A DNA stretch of 64,000 nt, from the NCBI GenBank assembly GCA_002633025.1, contig NMRB01001193.1, positions 41,785 to 105,784 of the forward strand. The letters run 5' to 3'. The translations under genes and the position numbers were made by a program. This stretch comes from Notospermus geniculatus (Eukaryota > Nemertea > Pilidiophora > Heteronemertea > Lineidae). The notes under the pieces were generated by a model. It was not told the DNA's origin. It ran no database searches and saw only the letters and a program-made list of their open reading frames with translations. How positions within the stretch are numbered: position 1 is the first letter of the stretch; each line of letters begins with the position of its first letter. Shown piece by piece: positions 23,436 through 38,400 of this stretch.

Positions 23436-26400
23436 ATGGAGAATAAAGGTACTGTAGGCTAAGTGCTGATACGGAACAGGAGTAGCTCTGAATAGTAGAA
23501 TAGGCCCTACGTAGGCTACCGTACCGAACCATGGACTATAGATTGACGATAGGCAGGCCTATGTAGGATGGTATTGGGGGGAGGGGGGGGGCTGTTGCTG
23601 CCCGTGTTGCTGTTTCTTTGGCTCTGTGTTGCACCCATTGTTTGGGAAGTAAAATACATGTACTCGAAATCATTGCTGCGCCCCCACGCCCCCCTGAAAA
23701 GTAGGGCCTATTCATATTAATTCATAAAACAAGTGTGACTATCCTTTGTTCAGCACAAAAGATAAGTATCCACTTTGACAGTAGGCCTATACTGTTTATG
23801 GGCTTTAATTCTGTCACTGTTGTATTATGTAGGGGAAATCTGGCTAACGGGAACAAATTCAGATGTTACACCAGTACATGTAGGCCTATATGAATCTGAC
23901 TGCAGGCAGTGGCAGAGGTAGATTGGGGGGGGGGGAGTTCAGTAGGCCTACTAAGTGATGCCCCCCCTCCATGCTACAAACTATGGTGTTTTTCATGGTT
24001 TTGAGTGTTTTCAGAGCAGGGTGCCACTTATTTATAAAGCGCAGTTTGGGATATGAGTTAGCATCGCTTGAAATTGTCGTGAAAATAGGCTGCTCTCTAT
24101 GATAGTTTACATGTATTTGTTTCTAAGGCGAGTGTCATGACAAGTGTCACTCTAGTACACAATATCTTCTAATGTTTTCTCTGCAAATAATTCCCTCTGC
24201 AAGTGCAAAAGCAGTCCTAAATCCACCATGGAAAGAACCCAGTTGAATACATGTGACAGAAATATTTTATTAATGGATATGGATTAGCCCCAGTGAGTTG
24301 ACCTAGAATGCCTTTATTATTCCGTGAGATTTATATGGAACTATTCCTGGTGCAGCTAATTTGTAAATCATATATCACGGACACTTTAAAGGAGCTGGAC
24401 GTCCAAGTTGTAAACACTCACTCACTGGTTCTCTATCCACGCGACGCCTGCGGTGCTGCCACCTATTGTCGGTGATATGTATTGTACTGACGTGGATTGA
24501 TGTGAGTGAGTTGCATTGGACCGGGCACCAGTCTAACGATCACGGGGCGCTACTGGTGCGGTCACCTTCACGAAGGAATAAAACTAGTTTGCCGACCACT
24601 GTTTGTAAACAAACTGGTTTGTTTACAACTTGGACGTCGAACTCCTTTAATAGTTAGTGGGCGGCCTAACTTGCAAAAAACATTTTTCACATGTTTTAAG
24701 ATGTGTTTCCTAAGGACATTTGTGGGCACTCGTTTACTTTTTCTGATAATATACAGTAATTACAGCCCTTTTGATTAAAGAACCAATATGTTAATTCGAT
24801 GCCCTTGACTGAATGAGGAACCCACAAACTAACGCCACGACGTGGCACTGTTAGGCCGTTTTTTTTTAATTAGTTGGTTTACAGGAAATTTGGTAGGAAA
24901 TCTGAAGTCGGAGGGGAAAAAAAATAAAAAAAATAATCAACATTTACTGATTTTTTTTTTGAAATATATCCTGACATGCTCTACGGAGAAGAGGAGGAAG
25001 AAATATTTCCACCATGATGGCTCCCAATCACTATTTTTTCGACATCAAGAAGCTGAAACACAACATCAGCAGGAAAAAATAACTGAGAAATTTGAAGTTT
25101 TATTTTTTTCAGAGGTTTATTTTTATGCACAGGATCGGAGGAGAAAAAAAACACCTAAAATCCAATTTTATTTTTTTTCTGAATTTGGCAATTTCAACGT
25201 CGGCGGTCCCGTAAACCAAGTAATAAAAAAAAAAGGTCTTAGTGTAAGACCCGTAAGTTCCTATTTTCTAACAGTATTTCCATTTAGTTCTTGTCCCAAA
25301 ATAAACCACTCTGTTTGGTTCAATTTTGATGTTTGATATCAAAGTTCTCAATATATCACTCTTCTGTTCTTTAGAAATGCCACAGGATGCCAATATTGAC
25401 AATGTCTTTGGGGGAAATTCTGGAAAATTGTGTAGAAAAATGTACAGTTTTTTATGGTGCAATGTCAACAGCTAAAAAAGCGACGTCGATATGTCATTCG
25501 GGTCTTATACTCACTGCGCCATCTGTTATTACAGTTTGTCACGCGGGTTCCCCATTATTACATCATTTAGAATACCATCAATATTCTTAATAAAGTTATA
25601 GACAAAATTACTAATACATGTATTCAGTTTTTTTTAAATTGATTGGTAATAATTGGCAGGAATTTAAAAGGTTTGTTACGGTACTCTTGTTCTTTGTGCA
25701 GGAATTACAATCGTTGATGAAGCCCCGTCTTTTGCACGGGAGATAGGCACAGGTAAGCAACTGGCTGTAGGCGAATGTGGCTTAAGAGCTTTCAATAGAA
25801 TCCTACTATCATGGGTTCCAGGGACCCAGTAGCTTAAAGCGTGCACGCAAATCCTTTAGTGCAGGCTGATAGTAAATAATAGGTGGCCCTCAAGTGGACA
25901 GTAGCTTTTACGCACGCCGGAGTTTTGAGTCAATAAAGGTCCCTGATTCCCAACAAAAAGTGTGCTATAGCTGCATAATGAGGAGGTAGCCTAATTTTTT
26001 CTACTACCATTTGATGGCGCTGCGACCGTATCCACTTTTCCACTGTGACGTTGTTCGGAACGTCAACGTCACACTGCCGTGACGTTGTGGCTTCATGCTC
26101 GCACCGCACATTGCCACGGAGATGACGTCCTGCGCACACTGCCACGGAGATGACGTCCTGAAGACAATGAAGAGGCCTGATATGGTCGCAGCGACATCTT
26201 TCCGTGGAGAAGTGGCGACCTCCTCATTCAGAATTGCTTTAGACTCACATGCCGATCAATATGAAATGCACAAGCCTTTGGCCAATCTGCTTCAGATCTG
26301 CTGAAAACAACAGATCTAAAAAATAAAACATCTTTATGCTCAAAAAATTTCTTAAGTTATGCAATTTCAAATTCCGATTATAATATTATGCCGTGATGTG

Positions 26401-29400
26401 GTTGTGTTGTGCCATGATTTTATTCTGTAATCACTTCTTACACATGAACAGTTCTTTTATTAAATTTTGCACTTGCAAACTGCACACAGCGCTGGTGATG
26501 AAAACCACAATATCACAAACCTAGAATAGAATCCTACAATCATGGTCTAATACAAGCTGTGCTTCCACTAGAGCTTTTAAACCCGGTCTTAATAGTAGGC
26601 CTACCGGTGTCTATCTGCATATAAATAAGACCGGATATTTCACAGCTTGCGCTTCCACAACAGGGTTTCAGGTTACCGGTAGTTGGTTCGGCTACAGATG
26701 GCGATACGTGGAGTGAATCGCATGTTGTTTAGTACTTTTGAGCATGTGCAATGTCGCAAGCCATCTTAAGCCACCTGTCACCGATCATAATACTACAAAT
26801 ACACCCGGACTTATTGCCATTCCACTAGAGAATGGCAATAAGAGAAAACACCGATGTTGGTCCGGTTCTAATTCGATTCGGAGTATAGAGGCTATGCACT
26901 GACGTCATCAAATGACGTCATCAATGGGTATGACGCCACGTGTTGGATGGAAAACGGACGGAGCACGTGGTCAGATGCACTGCGTCAGCATATGTCACAA
27001 CGTTCCATCCAACATGGCGTCACCTCGCTGATGACGTCACGTGCATAGCCTCTATACTTGGCTATGCTATCTGAGCCTAATACGTAGCGGAACCGGGCTT
27101 ATTAAACACGGACATCCTGTAATGGAAGCAGAATAAACCCAGACAAACCGGCTTTTTCTGTAATGGAAGTGCAGCTACAAATACCCTCAGGTTCATCTTA
27201 TGACCTCCTTTTTATGTATGATTCCTCAAATTATGGTCGACTTTTTGGGGGTTTCAGTTGGTACCAGCATCATATTTGACAAGAGATTAGACAACCATGT
27301 CAAAGGCTATCACCCCCTGGTAAGTTAACTCACAGCTGCATGATTTCAAAGCATCTTTGCGACACTATATTTAAAGCCTAACAGACATCACACTTGCGAC
27401 TAGAGACAACTAGTCGCCACTGAGCTACTGGCGACTGGGAGGATCTAGCTGGAACTGGAGGCGACTGATGATCAGTCGCCAGAAATGGTCAACGTACGCA
27501 CCCTTGCAACTCGCTGGAACTGAGATTTTGCCAGTCGCCGCGAGTTGCACATCTTCAACTTTCTAGCCAAAGCGACTAGTTGTACCCAGTTTCGTTCAGT
27601 CTGCAATGTATGTGGGCTTGCGACTGATCAGTGCCAGTTTTCTCAACGAAACCTAGTCTCGTCGAGTCTCAACGCACCAGATGTTATATCTGAATTTCTG
27701 CCAGTCGCAAGTGCAATGTATGTGTGGTCAGGACATGATGACTGATTGGATCCTTCCAGTTTTACTAAGTTGCTGAATTTGCGAAGAGTGCGCAGCACGT
27801 ACATCACCAGCGACTGATCAGATCAGTTGCTTCCAGTCGCAAGTGTGACGTACGCCTGGCTTCAGCGTAAGTCACAAGTAAACCAACAATGGTGAATTAC
27901 CCATTGCATGCCTTTAGATTCCCCTAAAGAAACAACGGTACACATCGGTTCCCAAATTAGCACAAGCAAAGGTCCCCAAATTCGATCCTGCAAAATGTCC
28001 CCAAATTATCCCAAAGTAACAAAGCAAAAACAGGAAAGTTCAAAAATTAAAGATTTGTGAACAGACACACAACGCCTTGTTCGCTACTAACGCCACTAGC
28101 TTCAAGAGTCTCTTCACGAGTCATACATGTACTCTCTGTGTTTTGGCCCCTCTTCAGGGAGATGTGGCAGATTCAAGTGTCGGTTCCATCAAACATCTGG
28201 AACTGAATAGCGATGAGTGTGTTACTGATGCCGTATTGTACAAGTTAGCTCAAGCCCCTGGGGTAAGTACATGTAGGCCTCATTTTATGTAGGTACTCCT
28301 GTTGTTCGCTCGGGGGGGGGNGTCATGCTCAGCTGCCATTAGTTCATCTGAAGTCATTATCATTGTGGATTAAATTTCATGCAAAAATGAAGGCAATTGT
28401 TGGTGGAACCTTGTCATTTGTCTCAGTCTTTTTGTTTTTCTGCATGGCAAACTTTGCTTTCATTGTATTTCATCTTGGCTGATCCCATGGTCCATAATAT
28501 TCATAAACAACTTAAGTCGAAGTGTGATACTTATCTTTTGTGTTGAACAAAGGATAAGTGTCACACTTAGACTTAAGTAGTTAAATGAATATCCGCCCAG
28601 AAGTGAATGTACTGGTATCTAAATTGAAGTCATTTCATAAATTCTTGTCCTAAGTTTACCCATAGTCGTTGTCTCATTTATACTCACAGTGGGACTTCAA
28701 AAAATTGGAAACAATCAATTTGTCAGGATGTCGGTACGTCACAGATCGAGGCATAAAGTGGATGTCGCAAATTATGCGAAAGGCAGACAGTTTTGAAAAG
28801 GTACGTTGAGATTTCTGAACTTATCCATAGCATTGTTATGTGAATATTGCTTATCCATAGCGATGTGATGTCAGTATTATACATAGTGATGTGATGTGAA
28901 TATTACTTATCCATAGCATGTAATGTGAATATTACATAACCATAGTGATGTGATGTGAATATTACTTGCCCATAGTGAAATCATGATGATGTGAATATCA
29001 CTTATCCACAGTGATATCATGTGAATATAACTCAGCAATGTGATGTGCATATCACTTTTGGAATTTTAATATAACTTATCCATTAGAGATGTGGTCTGTC
29101 CAATTCTGATGATCTAGCAAAATCAAGGAGTAGACTGTATATTCCTGGGTCACTTGAAGAAAAAGTAAACAGAATTATAGAAACTGCATTCCCTGCAGAT
29201 TCAATACTGTAAAGCAGGAAAATTTCGCGTGCAGGAAATTTTTGCAAATTTCACGAGAGTGTATAAGTCACGAAAATTTCCTGTCGCGAATATGAGTACA
29301 AGCAAGTGATAAAAACGGTCCGTGAAAAAAAGGGAAAAAAATGGCAGAGATAGACTCGCAAAAATATCCTGCCGTGAATATGTCTATAATTCTTGATTCG

Positions 29401-32400
29401 CAAAAATTTCCAGCCGCGAAATTATCTTGCTTTAAAGGGACTAGGAAAATTTTTTCAAGCTTCGGTTATTACAAAATGCTAGTCTTTCATGATAAATTCC
29501 CACCGTCAATTCACTTTTTCAATTAACTGTTAATTACTGGCACCCAGACAAATCAGTTATCACCACACCATGGAGCATTCACCACGTCACTGGGAACCTA
29601 ATCAACATAATAGAGTACAAGCTCGCTCTATACAAAACATACAGCGAGAGGTTCCCAGTGACGTGGTGAATTCTCCATGGTGTGGTGATGACTGATTTGT
29701 TTGCGTGCCAGTAATTAACACTTAATTGAAAAAGTGAATTGACGGTGGGAATTTATCATGAAAGACCAGCATTTTGTAATAACCGAAGCTTGAAAAAATT
29801 TTCCTAGTCCCTTTAAAGTACCCAGACCTCTGGTCCCAAAAGTCTTGCCCACTTCTCTCCAAATGACCTTCAAATGACCTTGAATATTGTTCTTGTTGTG
29901 GAATCACGTATCTGGCAGCAGGGCCCTTGCATGTATCCTCTTTCTTCTTTCATCTAACACACAAGAAATGGAGCTCCACTCGTTGCATGTGTAATCACCT
30001 TGAATATTCACTCATAACTACAGTCGTTGTTTCTTACAGGTGATGTTGGATGGCTTAGAAAATGTCACGGAAAATTCATTCCACCATCTCGCAGAGGGTA
30101 TGACAATCAGGGTGAAAGTATCCTGCACAGGATGTGGTGTTCGATTTGTCAAACCGTTCAAAAAGCAACTTATCATTGACACAGATGATACAGCCATTGA
30201 TGAGGTCTTTGCAGGTACGTCACATGACGATATCATTAATAGCTCCACTTTCTTGATTACCATTTGCTATACATGATGTACATGTACATTGGCATTACCA
30301 GAAATATGGAATATCCAGACTGCGCCTGCGCCAAAGTAGGCCTCCGGCAACGCAATGGAAAATCCTATTGACCAAACGACAAAAGTGCCGTTCAGCGGAC
30401 ATTCCGTAGTTCTGTGCACGATGCCCATAGCTAGCAGGTTGGAGGACACTGACAGGCATCTCCTGTGAAAATTTCATGAGAATCGGTTGATTTTTTTGTA
30501 TGTACACCTGTACATCGAAGATTTTTACGTACATTTACACTAGAAATGTCCAAAAATTCGCGAAAAGTAACGGCATCCCAAGGACTCTACAGCCCGTGGC
30601 GCGAAAGTGGTATGTTCAAGTTTATTTGCCCATAGCGCCATCAAAAGGCAGGCCTATACGCTGGTTGTGTGCGGAGTCTCGGAAGATTTCGATAACTTTT
30701 TTCACTGTACATAGGGGGGTTGAAGTTCGTAACTTTTTCGAAATTCACCATTACAACGGCATTACGACGCACGCCGAGCACGAGTGTAATCACGCGCGGC
30801 GCACAGGTTCAGTAAATGCATCACGTCATTCTGATTGGCTCTATGACGCTGTTGGCACGACATCTAGGGGATTGCCAGCCTTACAAATTCTGGTAATGGG
30901 TAAGTTTGATACGGAAGAAAGCGACCATTCCTGCTCACTTTAACCCTTTCACTACTACCACTGCTAATTTTCATCAAAACTGAGCCACCAAATCCTGAAA
31001 CTTTACAGTTTAACCTCGCTGTCACATATAGGTATTCATTGGCAAGCATTCACTGAGAGCATTTCAGTGCATAGGCCTATACATGTACCTCTGTGGTTGG
31101 TTTTTAGCTACCGTACCATTCAAGTTTTTTAATATTTTCATTTTCAACAAAACGGCAGTAAAAGTGCTAATGCCAAACCAAGCTGTGATCAACTTATGCA
31201 TCAAATCCCACTAAAATCCAGTCCCGACATCCCTGATTTGCACACACAGAACCTTATATCGGGACTGCACAATGACAGCGTAGCCCACTCTATAATTTCA
31301 ATCACAGCCATGATCAATTTCAGTGGTAATTAAAAGTCAGACAATATCAACTGACCATCAATAAGCCTTCCTCGGCAATTAATTATCGCCATCAGTAGAC
31401 CTTGTGCCACCCCCACACTCAACATCATTTAGTATGAATAAAAGCAAGAAACGCTTTTACTTAAATTCTGTAGTAAAAGCGTTACTTGGAGGGTCATGCA
31501 CAAAACTGAAATAAAATCATTTACTAGATATTATTCGTGTCCCATTGAAAACATATCTAAAGCGATGTGCCAAGTTAGAGGTCATGTTTCCCAACACAAT
31601 ATTTGTAGAAAAAAAGCTGCATTCACACAGACTTTAAAGAGAATCTCTTACCCTCCCATGAGTTCCATTTGGCTTGACTCGGCTGAAGATGTCACGAACA
31701 TCGATGGAAAAAGACTTGTCATCTCCATTTCTGCCTGCATGCTCATCTTGGAATGTGAGCGATAGTCCTACAAATATAAAACTTCTGTGATCTCAATAAT
31801 GGCGCTCCACGTACCCTTTGAGAGTTTTCTCTTCCAAGGTCAATTCGCCATTAATTGTGTGGCGGTCTAGGAAAACCCGTCGGATGTCACGTTTGAGGAA
31901 AGTGTCAATGGCCTTGGTGAACCCGCACATTTCAATAGCCAATTAACGTACCACATAACAGGGGAACAATAGCAGTTCAATGCACAGGCAATCTAACAAC
32001 CCTTGTTGATCGCTCAGCGACTTCCGACGGGTTATCCCAGACCGTCACACATTTGTTTCTTTATGGCCTACACTGAAAACAATGACGCAAACAACTCCTC
32101 GTAGTTGGGTTGCCCATAGAGAGCCGCAAATTGCACGAGAAGAACCCACATTGCCAATCTTATTTCACTTTTCAGTCATTATTTCAAAGCTGACGAATAA
32201 AATCATCCTTACCTTTACTCTAAATAAGGCAAATCAGCACCATTGAAATATCCAAATAGAAAAATCTGTCATTTCTGTGTCTATCCAATTCTGGTCTTCA
32301 TTGAAATACACACTGTGAACATTTTCATTTTGATCCATATCACAAGAAAACGGTATCTAACTCCTCCTCCATATTCCAGAACCTCTGGATATGTCAACTG

Positions 32401-35400
32401 TACTCAAGTACTGCTCCACAGACCAATACCTATACGATTTCCTCATCGCACAGCATGTTGATTAACACTCGGGGCATGACAATTTAATCTCAACTCGATG
32501 CGGATCAAATTTCCCTTGTTGCTGCTGCAGAAACCTTTCTAGCTTTTCAGTTGTGTGGTACTTGGTGTTCATTAGTTAAACATTGTGTGGAGGATGCTGT
32601 GATATTTTTTCGCGGCGTGTCTCCGAGTGCAGATTTCTTGTTGTTTGTGAGGTAAAGGAGTGTTGTGGAATCGTTGACATTGAATAGTGGCCTTTTATGA
32701 TCAGAAAATTCTTCTATTTACTTAGTATTTCCAGTTAAATGATTTAATCAGCTTTCATGAAAATACAACTATAGACTTAGGGGCCTACTTAAAAAGATGT
32801 TGATCTTTGAGGCCATAGATTGTCTCCGGCCGTGATCAACTCTTGAAGAACAACAGCAAGAACACGTACCACAAACTCACCAAGGAGAAACAACAACAAG
32901 AAACACCACAAACACATCTAAGAAACAACAAGAACACCATGAACACAGCAGAGAAACAACAAGAACACCAACACATCTGAGAAACAACAACAAGAACACC
33001 ACAAACACATCTAAGAAACAACAACAAGAACACCATGAATGCATCTAAGAAACAACAACAAGAAACACCACAATACACACCTGAGAAACAACAACAAGAA
33101 CACCACAAACACAGCTGCCTGCCCAACAATTTTGCCATGTGTGTTTCAGCCAATATCATTCTCACTTTTTACACAATCTTTTCAGACAAAGCTGTCCCGC
33201 AGAATATTGGCCATGTTATTGTCTGTCCAGAACCGCACACTAAGTTCAGTCTGACGGCCTATATTGGCCAGAAGAAAAAAGAACCCCTAAAGCCTCTCTA
33301 TTACCACTCTGGAGCTGGTGTTGCGTGGACGGAAATCATTTCAACACACGTAAGTTTCTCAGATCATTTTATCCCCTCCTCTTCGAATTGCTTGGCTTCA
33401 TCTTCAACTCATTGCCGTGGGCAGCAATAACCCCCGCATACTTCGTTGCAGATAATATTGATCCGAAGGATAATTCATCCCTCGTTCATACATGATTCAT
33501 CCCACAATATTTCGTCTCGTATAATTCTCCCCCGGCTAATTCACCCCAAGACAAAATTTTCTTCAGTCAGTTCACCAATTAAATGAAAGGGAACCTATTT
33601 AAAAATATGAGCACTCTAGGTCAATTGTTCTTCAGCCAGAACATTTTGGGGTTATGTTACCTGCTCGGCATTTGAATGAAATTCGGCTACCTCTGAAATT
33701 CTTTCTGGCACATGTGGTACTATAAGTTTACTAATCTATTCTGGTAATATTCTAAGTAGTGTACTTATCTATTGATTATCAACATCTTTTCAGCCTTGGT
33801 TTGAGAAGATAATCCCAGATGAACCATCAGTTGTGGTCATTCCGTATGACGCCAGCACAGATGCGAATGTCGTCAAAGGTCACGTGTTGAAGATAATTCA
33901 ATACTTCATAGGAAGGGTAAGTTAAATATCTCCGTTATCTCAAACACATCTGTTCTTTTCCTTCTGGTTACTAGTATTGTCATGAACAGAGCACAACAAT
34001 AATGTCTACATCTTTTTTCACAGAGTCCCCCAGTTTGTCAAACATTCGACTCGTGCCGCTTCATCGTGGTCGGCATGGGTGGAGAAAATGCCGCCCTGAA
34101 GCAAGTTGACCTTTCAAACTCACTCGGAATCAAAGAATTGGAAGAGTTCGTTCAAGAAAAGGAGAGGTTAGAATCTTTTTTACATGCCTGCTTAAAATTT
34201 TTCGACATACATGTACATGTACTTGAGTCGCGGTTGCTAAGGCACTGCTCCAATGCAAATTTTCTTCTGCAATTTAGCTCTCAATGGGGAATTCACAATT
34301 GTTGGTTTCTGAGACCAATGACACCAACGATTGCCTATGGTTGAGTTGCCCATAAAGAGCCAAATAGTGGGCGAAAACTCACACGTGGAGCAGCGCCTTG
34401 TCAATTCCAGTAGCCATATCTGCATGCCCTTCGTTTAGCAGATGTGAAAATGTTGATGCCATATAATTTGAGAGTAGAGCTGAGTAGAATATGAAATCAT
34501 AAAAATGACGCATGATTCATTATTCTCTCTTTCAGGTGCCTGAATGATATGAATCAAATAGAACAAGAGAAGTATGCAGAAGCCTTGAAGATGGTTGAAA
34601 ATCTGAAGGCATTTGCACAGACGAAGGAAGTGATTGAGTTTACGTCTGTCAATATAGATGGCTCTAATGTAAGTCCTGTTCTCGGTGACAGATCATTGAC
34701 CCTTTCCTACCTGTGCTTGCTGTGCAATGATCTGTATATTTCGCCTTCAACTCAAATTTGCACTGTTCTCTTTACAGGGCCTTCAAAACTTCTTGAAATC
34801 GATAGCGGATGTCCTGTTGGTTGATCGGAAACAGAAAACGCATCGCTATTCATTTCCACACGACGTGGAAAAAGTCTTCACAGCCTTGAAAAAACAACAC
34901 GGCTATGCGCTGACTATGGATAAGTTTGATGAGGGCATTGGGCAAGTTATTAAAGCTGGTGACGTTAGACGGGACAAGATGCTAGCAAAACTGTTTCATA
35001 ATTTGGTAAGTTTGACACTCTCTGCATCACATTTTTGGCGACCTTCCTCTCAGGCCCAGACCTCACCTCTAAGGTCACTTCGCCCCACGTCATATTGCTG
35101 CGGATTCAATATAAGCAGGGCCTAATGGTAACTTTATCTCAAAATACTTTGTGTTCCTGGTTGTCCAGCATCAAATGTCGGGATTGGGGGGGGGGGCTTT
35201 GATTGATGAAGAAGGACTTCCATCAGTTTCTATGGGTTTTTATTGGCTAACAAATTCAAGTAACATAACTTGACATGGCCTCCCTAACGTAGCCCAAACC
35301 TAGCTCTCACGTGTTCTCTAATGCCATGGGCTATACTACCGGTACATCCTGAAGGGGCAGGGGCATCCCCTGGGTGGGACATTTGAATTAATAGGAGCTG

Positions 35401-38400
35401 TCAGTGAGTTGACCACAGTGTTTCCGCCAGAGGGTACTAAGGGTACTGTGGTAGTACCCTCAAAGGAACAGAAAAGGGCAATTTACTTTAATTTCATGGG
35501 GTTTTTGCTGATTTTGAAGAAATTAGTACCCTAAAAAAAATTTCTGGCGGAAACCCTGGACCAATAGGTGTCATTACGGCCCAATTCAATGCATATAGCG
35601 GACCCATTCATTCTTGATCGAGCAACAATCATGTGGATTTACCTGTGTTATGGTCTGCTAGAACTTTGCTGCCATCTTTTGGCAATACGCGCGGCTGACA
35701 GCTCCTATTGGACAATCAACACAATGACCAGCCAACTGTGTGTTTTTGTTATAGGGTTGGTGCATCTACTTGGAGAACGGCAGCGAGTCGATGGTGATCC
35801 TCAACATATTCTGGTTCTTCGACCTTCTCAACGATCTGATGACATCACAGGTGATGAGTTGTAGAAACATGTTGTCTTGTGTTCCACAAGACCGTAAAGG
35901 TTTGGGCGAAGAGGACGTGAAGACTTTGGTGAAGACGTGTGGCCAGGATGTAAGTTGATTGCATATTTATTTACTGTAACTTATTTACAAGAGTAGGCCT
36001 ACATACAAAAAGGGACAAAACCAGATGACACGCATCTCTTCCACGTGATACCCGCACACCACAGGCGTGTGACATTACGTCTTTAACTGCCTGCCTTCCA
36101 CAGTGTTGTGCGACATCTGCGAAGATGAGGACAGTACGTGCATGACGCTGCATGTGGTACGCGGCGCAGAATGTAGGTCAATTGTGCAGAGTACCGTAAC
36201 ATCAGCAAAAGGTTGGTCAGTTGTGCAGAGTACTGTAACCTCAGCAATGAGCGATGCCAATGGTACCAGATCACCTAATCCACTTACTTCCTTGATAAAA
36301 TGCTCTGAAGCACCTGTCAATACTTTCCCTTTCAGTATTGCCCGTTGATGCGACTGATCTGGACAAGTGGGCCCATTGTGACCGTTCCATGTTGGAGGAG
36401 CGTGGCCTGTGATATCGGTAAAACCATATCTGTGAATCTTCAGGATGTGGTGAAACCCATTGTCCCTCTGGTAAGTGAAGTACAGAGCACCCTCGCTCTT
36501 ACAAACCTCGATTTTACGAACTCCCGGATATTACGAACCCAACATCTGGCTCCCAAAATTTCATGACATGTATGTAAATCCTCGCTATTACGAACTCCGC
36601 GTTAGTATGAACTTAACCCTTGGACCCCGAAGGGTTCGTAATAGTGAGGGGGGACTGTACTGTTCGTTCTGTGTTATTCGTGGAACTCTCTGTTCCAGTG
36701 TGTTTTAAAACGTAAAAATTGAATTCATGATGAGTCCCGAGGAAGACACGGTCGAGTGTACAAAACCTGTGAATCTCTTTTAGGAACACTATTGGCAAGA
36801 GGGCAAGGAAGACAAGAATCTCTATACAGCTTGCAATGTTTTCAAAATGGTTTGCGCACCTCCTGGGGATGTCATATCACGTGTGGCAGCGCTAGTGGCC
36901 AACGTGGCACGGTTTGAAGTCCTCTGGTCCCAGGGTTATGTCGTCCATCAGGGAGCAGTTGAGGTGATCCTTTACATGAAAAATGGTAAGGGTCAATTTT
37001 GTATGATCCTTAAAAGTAGGTGCATTGTTTGTCAGAGAATTTTAGATCCAACTGATGGGTCTTTTCCCATAACAGACCCTGGTTAAATGGGTATCAAGCT
37101 GGTGTGGATGAAGTTGTATATGTGCATTCCCTGGTTGTGAGTAAGTGACTAAGGTGCCATGAGAGCTAGGCCTACATTAACTTGGGGAATGCTGCATAGC
37201 ACTTTTGCAAGCTTTTGGCCTGGGCTACTGTCTGATTATAGGAATATCGTCGTCTTCAATTGCAGCAACAGAAATCATCCTGGAGGCACGCACAATCTCA
37301 CCACCAGGGACGGAAAACATGGCCCAAGAAAAGAAAGATTTACGGAAATACATGTGGAGCATTCTGAATCTTCACTTTGACATCCTGGAGTTTGTTCTGA
37401 AGGAGATGCGTACAATCTATACCATTGTCAGGATTGGGGGAGATTGTGGACCTTGTGAGTGAAAAAATGAATGACTCCATATTCCAATGAGGAGGGTGCC
37501 GTACTAGCACCACACGGCGTCGCTGCGAGCGTTGTGACTGAAATTTCTTTTTTCTAACGTTGTTTCAGTTTACTTCTGGTATGAAAATATTAACCCGTTT
37601 GTTTTGGTCACCCGACAGTAAATCTTTGAGGATTTCCTATGGCCGAGTGGTTTGGGCATTGGCATCCGAGCTAGAAGTTAAGAGCAAGAAGATTGCAGTC
37701 AGTAGGTTGAGAGGTGACCGGCACGCACTTTTAATACATTTTCTTGAATGCATTCCTTTCTATTTCTAGGGAATTACTCCATCTGTTCACACCATACATG
37801 GGAAAAGCCTATCGTAGCTGCGGGTGAAGCATTGAAGAAAATCACCGTTTGTACTCTATGCCAGAATTGCTCAGGTGATGGCTTCCATTGCCCTCACAAT
37901 GGCGTCCCGAGCGGAAAGTACCGCGAGTGTGGATGCGAGACTGAGATCACCGCTTGCTGGCATTGTGGGATTTGTCAGAGGTGTGCGGAGATTGTCTGGG
38001 TATGTATTCAGGGACCGAAATTTACTGTGTCAGTGCTGCACTCTCTATGGAAAGTAGGTGTGTTATTAGGCACCTCTTTCTACCACACTCATCTTTCTTG
38101 TTCTCTTGAGCAGTTGGCTAAGCTTTAGGCTTTCTTTACAAGTAAACTGTGTACAATCATGCTGGTTGACAAAGGCTTTACAAAGGGTTTGCAACCGTGA
38201 AGCCATTGTTAACCGACACGTCCTTATACCGTATACTTCTATGTACGAGTACGGGAAGTCTTATGCCTTCCGACAGTTCAGTGTGAAGAAGAGTCATAGA
38301 AAGAACTGTTGCAAAGCACTTCAGGGGACAGGAGGATCAATGCTGTCATGATTGACAAGGGTGCATCACCAAGGTGGCATTTTACAAAAGTTGGAACGAG

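Larger units (their letters stand above)
23436..28800 (+). other. Double-ROCO module 1: start and N-terminal LRRs (exons 1-5)
   Basis: Exons 23436-23448, 25702-25752, 27258-27319, 28158-28262 and 28690-28800, residues about 1-114. After the MENKG start, two or three LRR-like units of the cysteine-containing or F-box type appear (HLELNSDECVTDAVL, TINLSGCRYVTDRGIKWM). All phases match: 1, 1, 0, 0, 0. A further candidate exon near 25375 has no fitting donor and was left out. Confidence 0.65.

Noticed and set aside
25375-25470. Candidate exon beginning MPQDANIDN after a T-rich acceptor
   Set aside because: No donor in it joins exon 2 in phase without creating a stop; exon 1 joins exon 2 directly in phase.
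37569-37617. Candidate double-ROCO exon FYFWYENINPFV
   Set aside because: Including it would put the Cys/His-rich exon 16 out of frame; exon 15 joins exon 16 directly.
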